Shown in pieces: positions 41,829 to 46,490 of a stretch of 46,490 bases of DNA. The position numbers and the translations under genes are program-made. The notes under the pieces are model-generated. The model did no database searches. It saw only the letters and a list, made by a program, of their open reading frames with translations, and was not told the origin of the DNA. Positions within the stretch are counted from its first letter, which is position 1; every line of letters begins with the position of its first letter. Source of the DNA: an uncultured Bacteroidales bacterium (GTDB lineage Bacteria; Bacteroidota; Bacteroidia; Bacteroidales; Bacteroidaceae); NCBI GenBank assembly GCA_902799355.1, contig CADCAG010000020.1, positions 1 through 46,490 on the forward strand. Reading direction: 5' to 3'.

Positions 41829-44480
41829 ATGGAAAGAATAAAAAGGAAAGGACTCTACCAGAGTGACTACGAGCATGACGCTTGTGGTGTGGGAATGGTG
41901 GTAAATATCCATGGCGGAAAGAGCCACGAATTGGTGGACAATGCACTGAAGGTGCTGGAAAACATGGAGCATCGCGGAGCTGAGACTCGCGACAAGACGG
42001 GTGATGGTGCTGGTATCATGGTACAGATTCCCCACGAGTTTATTCTGCTTCAGGGTATTCCTGTTCCAGAAAAGGGGAAGTATGGTACAGGTCTGGTATT
42101 CCTTCCAAAAGAAGAGAAAGCCCAACAAGAGATCTTGAGCGTAATCATCGAAGAGATAGAGCGCGAGGGCCTGACATTGATGCATCTGAGAGCTGTACCC
42201 ACGAACCCCGAGGTTCTTGGTGCTGCTGCTCGCGAAGTGGAACCAGACATCAAGCAGCTATTTGTCACAGGAATAGCTGATGAGAATGTACCTGTTTTTG
42301 AGCGTATCTTATATAAGGTACGTAAGCGTATAGAAAATCGTATTGACGACGAGGACTTCTACATCTGTTCGTTGTCGAACAAAAATATTATCTATAAGGG
42401 TATGCTGACCAGCGGACAGCTGCGACGCTACTTCCCAGACCTCTCGAACGACTATTTTACCAGCGGACTGGCCTTGGTGCACTCACGCTTTTCGACCAAC
42501 ACCTTCCCTAAGTGGAAGTTGGCACAGCCTTTCCGTCTGTTGGCACACAATGGTGAGATCAACACCATCCGTGGCAACCGCGGATGGATGAAGGCCCGCG
42601 AGAGTGTGCTGAACAGCGAGGCACTGGGCGACATCAAAGACCTGCGCCCCATTGTGCAGGAGGGTATGAGCGACTCCGCATCACTCGACAACGTCTTTGA
42701 GTTCTTGATGATGAGCGGACTGTCGTTGCCTCAGGCGATGGCCATCCTCGTGCCCGAGAGCTTCAACGACAAGAACCCCATCAGCGAAGACTTGAAGGCT
42801 TTCTACGAGTATCACTCTATCCTGATGGAACCATGGGACGGACCTGCTGCGCTGCTGTTCAGCGATGGACGTTATGCAGGTGGCATGCTGGACAGAAACG
42901 GTTTGCGCCCCAGCCGCTATACCATTACCAAACAGGGTATGATGGTGGTAGCCTCAGAAGTAGGCGTGATGGACTTTGAGCCTGGCGATGTGGTGTCGAA
43001 AGGACGCCTGCAACCAGGAAAGATTCTGCTCATCGACACACAGGAAGGAAAGATTTACTACGATGGTGAAATCAAGGAGCAGTTGGCTAAGGCCCATCCT
43101 TACCGCGAGTGGCTCTCTGAGAACCGCGTACAGCTGGAGAAGTTGAAGAGCGGTCGTAAGGTTGACAATAGTGTGAGCGATCTTGAACAGAAACTCGTTA
43201 CCTTTGGCTTTGGCCAGGAGGATATCGACAAGACCATCATCCCGATGGCTACCGCTGGACAGGAACCTGTAGCTGCTATGGGTAACGACACCCCGTTGGC
43301 AGTGATTAGCGACCGTCCGCAGGTGTTCTTCAACTACTTCCGTCAGCAGTTTGCACAAGTGACCAACCCTGCCATCGATCCTATCCGTGAGGAACTGGTG
43401 ATGTCGCTGACGGAGTACATTGGTGCCGTGGGAACGAACATCCTGACGCCCGATGCCTCGAACTGTAAGATGGTACGCCTGCCACAACCCGTACTGACCA
43501 ACACACAACTTGATATACTGTGTAATATCCGTTATAAGGGATTTAACACCAGGAAGTTACCGATTCTCTTTGAGATGACACAGGGTGAGAGCGGACTTCG
43601 TCAGGCTCTCGAAGACCTTTGCAAGAAGGCTGAGGAGAGCGTTGATGAAGGTGTGAACTACATCATCCTCTCTGACCGCGACCTCGACGAGACACATGCC
43701 GCCATCCCGAGTTTGCTGGCTGTTTCTGCTGTCCACCACTATCTGATTAGCGTGGGTAAGCGTGTGCAGACCGCCCTGATTGTGGAGAGCGGTGAGATTC
43801 GCGAAGTGATGCACGCTGCCCTGCTGCTGGGTTATGGTGCCAGCGCTCTCTGTCCTTACATGACCTTCGCCGTACTCGATGACCTTGTAAAGAAAGGAAA
43901 AATCCAGGAGGAGTATGCCACTGCGGAAGAACATTATATCAAAGCGGTCGACAAGGGTCTGAAGAAGATTATGTCGAAGATGGGTATCTCTACCATTCGC
44001 AGCTATCGTGGTGCCAAGATTTTCGAGAGCATCGGACTGAGCGAAGAACTGCTGCGCCGTTACTTCGGCACCGAGGTGAGCACCATTGGTGGTATTGGTC
44101 TGAAGGAGATTGCCCGCGACGCCATCCGTCTGCATGAGGCTGCCAAAGAGCAGAGCCTCTTACAGAACCAGGGTCAGTTTGCTTGGCGTAAGGACGGTAT
44201 CAAACATGCCTGGAATCCTGAGACAATTGCCAAACTGCAACTGGCTACCCGACAGGGTAACTACGAGAAGTTTAAGGATTGGGCTAAGATTGTCGACGAG
44301 AAGGAATCGCCCATCTTTATCCGCGACTTCTTTGGTTTCAAGAAGGCTGCCAAGCCGACTCCTATCGACGAGGTGGAGCCCGTGGAGAGGTGCCATGAGT
44401 TTCGGAGCCCTGAGCATCGAGGCCCACGAGGCTTTGGCATTGGCCATGAACAAACTGGGAGCTCGCTCGAATACTGGTGA
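41829..44480 (+). CDS. gltB: Glutamate synthase large subunit, N-terminal part (frame broken near 44388)
   Basis: Alpha subunit of NADPH-GOGAT, transferring glutamine amide nitrogen to 2-oxoglutarate. A short propeptide precedes the catalytic Cys19 (EHDACGVGMVVNIHG), followed by the class II amidotransferase domain (HSRFSTNTFPKWKLAQPFR, LLAHNGEINTIRGN) and the central domain (from about residue 430). Homology ends at EVEPVE (44370-44387). After this the frame reads unrelated sequence (RCHEFRSPEH) to a stop at 44480, while the correct protein continues in another frame (RGAMSFGALS). Intact GltB has about eight more residues at this point, so about 23 bases appear deleted. If real, the subunit is truncated before the FMN and iron-sulfur domain; if an assembly or sequencing error, this is one gene spanning 41829-46266. 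Confidence 0.85.
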   Translation: MERIKRKGLYQSDYEHDACGVGMVVNIHGGKSHELVDNALKVLENMEHRGAETRDKTGDGAGIMVQIPHEFILLQGIPVPEKGKYGTGLVFLPKEEKAQQEILSVIIEEIEREGLTLMHLRAVPTNPEVLGAAAREVEPDIKQLFVTGIADENVPVFERILYKVRKRIENRIDDEDFYICSLSNKNIIYKGMLTSGQLRRYFPDLSNDYFTSGLALVHSRFSTNTFPKWKLAQPFRLLAHNGEINTIRGNRGWMKARESVLNSEALGDIKDLRPIVQEGMSDSASLDNVFEFLMMSGLSLPQAMAILVPESFNDKNPISEDLKAFYEYHSILMEPWDGPAALLFSDGRYAGGMLDRNGLRPSRYTITKQGMMVVASEVGVMDFEPGDVVSKGRLQPGKILLIDTQEGKIYYDGEIKEQLAKAHPYREWLSENRVQLEKLKSGRKVDNSVSDLEQKLVTFGFGQEDIDKTIIPMATAGQEPVAAMGNDTPLAVISDRPQVFFNYFRQQFAQVTNPAIDPIREELVMSLTEYIGAVGTNILTPDASNCKMVRLPQPVLTNTQLDILCNIRYKGFNTRKLPILFEMTQGESGLRQALEDLCKKAEESVDEGVNYIILSDRDLDETHAAIPSLLAVSAVHHYLISVGKRVQTALIVESGEIREVMHAALLLGYGASALCPYMTFAVLDDLVKKGKIQEEYATAEEHYIKAVDKGLKKIMSKMGISTIRSYRGAKIFESIGLSEELLRRYFGTEVSTIGGIGLKEIARDAIRLHEAAKEQSLLQNQGQFAWRKDGIKHAWNPETIAKLQLATRQGNYEKFKDWAKIVDEKESPIFIRDFFGFKKAAKPTPIDEVEPVERCHEFRSPEHRGPRGFGIGHEQTGSSLEYW

Positions 44481-46266
44481 AGGTGGCGAGGATAATGCCC
44501 GCTATCACACAGCGGTGGATGGCGTGAGCCTGTCAAGCAAGACCAAGCAGATTGCTAGCGGACGTTTTGGCGTGACAGCCGAATACTTGGTGAATGCAGA
44601 GGAGATACAGATTAAGGTGGCGCAGGGTGCTAAGCCTGGCGAGGGCGGACAGTTGCCCGGCTTCAAGGTCAACGATATTATCGCCAAGACGCGTAACGCC
44701 ATTCCTGGCATCTCGCTCATCTCGCCGCCACCGCATCACGACATCTACTCTATCGAAGACCTGGCACAGCTCATCTTCGACCTGAAGAATATCAACAAAC
44801 TGGTGGCTGAGAGTGGTGTGGGCACCATCGCCGCAGGTGTTGCCAAAGCTAAGGCCGACCTTATCGTGATTAGTGGTGCCGAAGGTGGTACAGGTGCCAG
44901 CCCTGCCAGTTCAATGCGTTTTGCTGGTATCTCGCCCGAGATAGGTCTCGCTGAGACGCAGCAGACGCTGGTGATGAATGGTCTGCGTAACCAGGTACGT
45001 CTGCAGACCGACGGACAGTTGAAGACCGCTAAGGACGTGATTATCATGGCCATGCTGGGAGCCGATGAGTTCTCGTTTGGTACACTGCCACTCATTGTGC
45101 TGGGCTGTGTCATGATGCGTAAGTGTAACACCAATACCTGTCCGATGGGTGTAGCTACTCAGAACCCAGAGTTGCGTAAGCACTTCGAAGGCCGTGCCGA
45201 GTACGTGGTGAACTTCTTTACATTCCTGGCCGAACAGGTGCGCGAATACCTCTCCGAGATTGGTGTGCACAGTCTGAAGGAGATTATCGGTCATACTGAG
45301 CTGATTGAGGTGAACACCACTAATGCTACGGATAAGCAGAAGACTATTGACTTCGCTCGCCTGTTGCACAAGCCTGATACAGACAAGGCCCTCTACTGGG
45401 ATCGCGGCGCATTTACAAAGGTTAGCGGCGTGAAGGACGAAGAGATTATCAAAGCTGCACAGAAGGCTATCGACAGTCAGGAGGAGGTAACACTCGACTA
45501 TGCCATCAAGAATACGGATCGTGCCGTTACCACGATGCTGAGCGGTGTCATCGCCAAGAAATATGGCGAGGCAGGTCTGCCCGACAATACGATTAACATC
45601 AAGTTCAAGGGCTCGGCAGGTCAGAGCTTTGGTGCCTTCGCCGTGAAAGGTGTTAACCTGAAGCTTGAGGGTGAGTGTAACGACTACTTCGGTAAGGGTC
45701 TCTCAGGTGGTCGCATCTCTATTCTGCCTCCTGCCCGTAGTGGTGAGGATTTCCATGCCGAGGATAACATCATCGCAGGAAATACAGGATTGTATGGTGC
45801 TACCTCGGGCGAGCTCTATATCAACGGTAAGGTGGGCGAGCGCTTCGGTGTGCGTAACTCTGGTGCCATCGCTGTGATTGAGGGCGCTGGCGACCACTGC
45901 TGCGAATACATGACGGGCGGTCGTGTTGTTGTGCTGGGTAAGACCGGCCGTAACTTCGCCGCTGGTATGTCGGGTGGCGTGGCCTACGTCTATGACCCGG
46001 ACCATTCGTTCGACTACTTCTGTAACATGGACATGGTGGAGCTGTCGCTGGTTGAGGATTCTGTATCACGCAAGGAACTGTTGGAACTCATCCGTCAGCA
46101 CTATCTGCATACGGGCTCTGCTCTCGCAGGACGCATGCTCGACGACTGGCATCGCTATATCGAGGACTTCATCCAGGTGGTGCCCATCGAGTACAAGCGC
46201 GTGCTGCAGGAAGAGCAGAACAAGAAACTGCAAGAGAAGATCGCCAACATCCAGCGAGACTATTAA
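44395..46266 (+). CDS. gltB: Glutamate synthase large subunit, C-terminal part (continuation of gltB in another frame)
   Basis: This frame carries the FMN-binding synthase domain and the C-terminal GXGXG beta-helix of GltB. It resumes at GAMSFGALSIEAHEALALAM and contains NTGEGGEDNARYH, the GAEGGTGASPASS phosphate-binding loop, and the 3Fe-4S cysteines in CVMMRKCNTNTCPMG (Cys-x5-Cys-x4-Cys). The C terminus has GGRISILPPARSGED and GDHCCEYMTGGRVVVLG. The ATG at 44395 is an in-frame Met within conserved sequence, not a natural start, so expression as a separate protein is doubtful. The open frame further upstream (to 44110) is out-of-frame sequence of the N-terminal part. gltD follows after 36 bases. 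Confidence 0.85.
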   Translation: MSFGALSIEAHEALALAMNKLGARSNTGEGGEDNARYHTAVDGVSLSSKTKQIASGRFGVTAEYLVNAEEIQIKVAQGAKPGEGGQLPGFKVNDIIAKTRNAIPGISLISPPPHHDIYSIEDLAQLIFDLKNINKLVAESGVGTIAAGVAKAKADLIVISGAEGGTGASPASSMRFAGISPEIGLAETQQTLVMNGLRNQVRLQTDGQLKTAKDVIIMAMLGADEFSFGTLPLIVLGCVMMRKCNTNTCPMGVATQNPELRKHFEGRAEYVVNFFTFLAEQVREYLSEIGVHSLKEIIGHTELIEVNTTNATDKQKTIDFARLLHKPDTDKALYWDRGAFTKVSGVKDEEIIKAAQKAIDSQEEVTLDYAIKNTDRAVTTMLSGVIAKKYGEAGLPDNTINIKFKGSAGQSFGAFAVKGVNLKLEGECNDYFGKGLSGGRISILPPARSGEDFHAEDNIIAGNTGLYGATSGELYINGKVGERFGVRNSGAIAVIEGAGDHCCEYMTGGRVVVLGKTGRNFAAGMSGGVAYVYDPDHSFDYFCNMDMVELSLVEDSVSRKELLELIRQHYLHTGSALAGRMLDDWHRYIEDFIQVVPIEYKRVLQEEQNKKLQEKIANIQRDY

Positions 46267-46297
46267 TTTTCAATTGTCAATTTTCAATTATCAATTA
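46264..46297. repeat. AT-rich dispersed repeat between gltB and gltD
   Basis: TTAATTTTCAATTGTCAATT followed by TTCAATTATCAATT fills nearly the whole gap; it is the same unit as at 25061-25092. Confidence 0.65.
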
Positions 46298-46302
46298 GAA
46301 AA

Positions 46303-46490
46303 ATGGGAAATCCAAAAGCATTTTTAGAGATACACCGCCAGGAGGCGGGATACCGTCCGATTCACGATAGAATCCTCGACTTCGGCGAGGTTGAGCAGAC
46401 GCTCAGCACTCGCGAACGCAAACTGCAGGCAAGCCGCTGCATGGACTGCGGCGTACCCTTCTGCCACTGGGCCTGTCCGCTGGGCAACAA
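46303..46490 (+). CDS. gltD: Glutamate synthase small subunit (3' end cut off)
   Basis: Beta subunit of NADPH-dependent glutamate synthase; supplies electrons from NADPH through FAD and 4Fe-4S clusters to GltB. I translated 62 codons from the ATG at 46303 to the right edge: MGNPKAFLEIHRQEAGYRP, then a helical segment, then the N-terminal cluster motif RCMDCGVPFCHWACPLGN with four Cys, a hallmark of GltD and related oxidoreductase subunits. The remaining 400 or so residues lie outside the window. It is directly downstream of gltB on the same strand. Confidence 0.93.
   Translation, partial: MGNPKAFLEIHRQEAGYRPIHDRILDFGEVEQTLSTRERKLQASRCMDCGVPFCHWACPLGN

Noticed and set aside
44110-44394. Open frame upstream of the C-terminal gltB part beginning with an ATG at 44110
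   Set aside because: It is the shadow of the N-terminal gltB frame; the sequence before the GAMSFGALS motif has no resemblance to glutamate synthase.
1-46490. tRNA or rRNA genes
   Set aside because: No T-loop-like motif within a plausible cloverleaf and no rRNA-like sequence was noticed by eye; a scan with a tRNA finder was not possible here.
34407-46490. The nitrogen genes as a new regulatory island
   Set aside because: GSIII, PII, Amt and GOGAT are standard core genes in Bacteroidota; clustering is of interest but not new in itself.

Overview
The window looks like a stretch of chromosome from a Bacteroidales bacterium, most likely a Prevotella-type species. The evidence is the absence of Shine-Dalgarno-like leaders, many promoters of the Bacteroidota form (TTTG, about 20 nt, then TAnnTTTG), a type III glutamine synthetase, an LL-diaminopimelate aminotransferase, a PorZ-like protein, BACON-like lipoprotein repeats and BspA-type leucine-rich repeat proteins with Prevotella-style C-terminal tails. 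The genus is inferred from recognised protein families; no search was run. Most of the window is ordinary core genome, with no phage, transposase, CRISPR, rRNA or tRNA that I can support.

Layout. 1-1707 (minus): fumarate reductase/succinate dehydrogenase flavoprotein (cut by the left edge) and its cytochrome b subunit, which carries an odd cysteine-rich tail. 1879-4569 (minus): a repeat-built surface lipoprotein. 4714-11418 (plus): yraN, mnmG, apt, uvrC, dtd, a small membrane protein, a MazG-like hydrolase and deoC; two near-perfect parS sites flank apt. 11415-12392 (minus): a polyprenyl diphosphate synthase, divergent from polA (12483-15248). 15249-19218: a gene remnant with a hairpin element, then two tandem BspA-like LRR genes. 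19211-19744 (minus): a TrmH/SpoU RNA methyltransferase. A repeat-rich intergenic region follows, then a two-domain esterase (20163-21608).

21609-21999 is a gene-free, AT-rich stretch with one perfect and six 8/9 DnaA boxes in one orientation. I read it as the replication origin, with the parS pair about 14 kb away. nadA follows. 23199-29552 (minus) is a tight operon leuS-yitT-rdgB-porZ. 29654-32395 (minus) is pgeF plus a TPR/SpoIIE phosphatase, divergent from a PIF1-like helicase.

The right third is nitrogen and cell-wall amino acid metabolism. It holds glnN (GSIII), dapF-dapL, a glnK-amtB-porin operon (minus) and a divergent gltB-gltD operon (plus, running off the right edge). Together these take up ammonium, sense nitrogen status through PII, and assimilate ammonium by GS/GOGAT. 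gltB is broken in this sequence by a small deletion/frameshift near 44388.

Most notable observations: the oriC/parS pair, the gltB lesion, the cysteine-rich tail on the respiratory cytochrome subunit, a MITE-like inverted repeat filling the glnK-amtB gap, a dense repeat region upstream of the esterase, and several promoters placed so close to start codons that leaderless mRNAs are likely. I did not find a convincing new multi-gene system.
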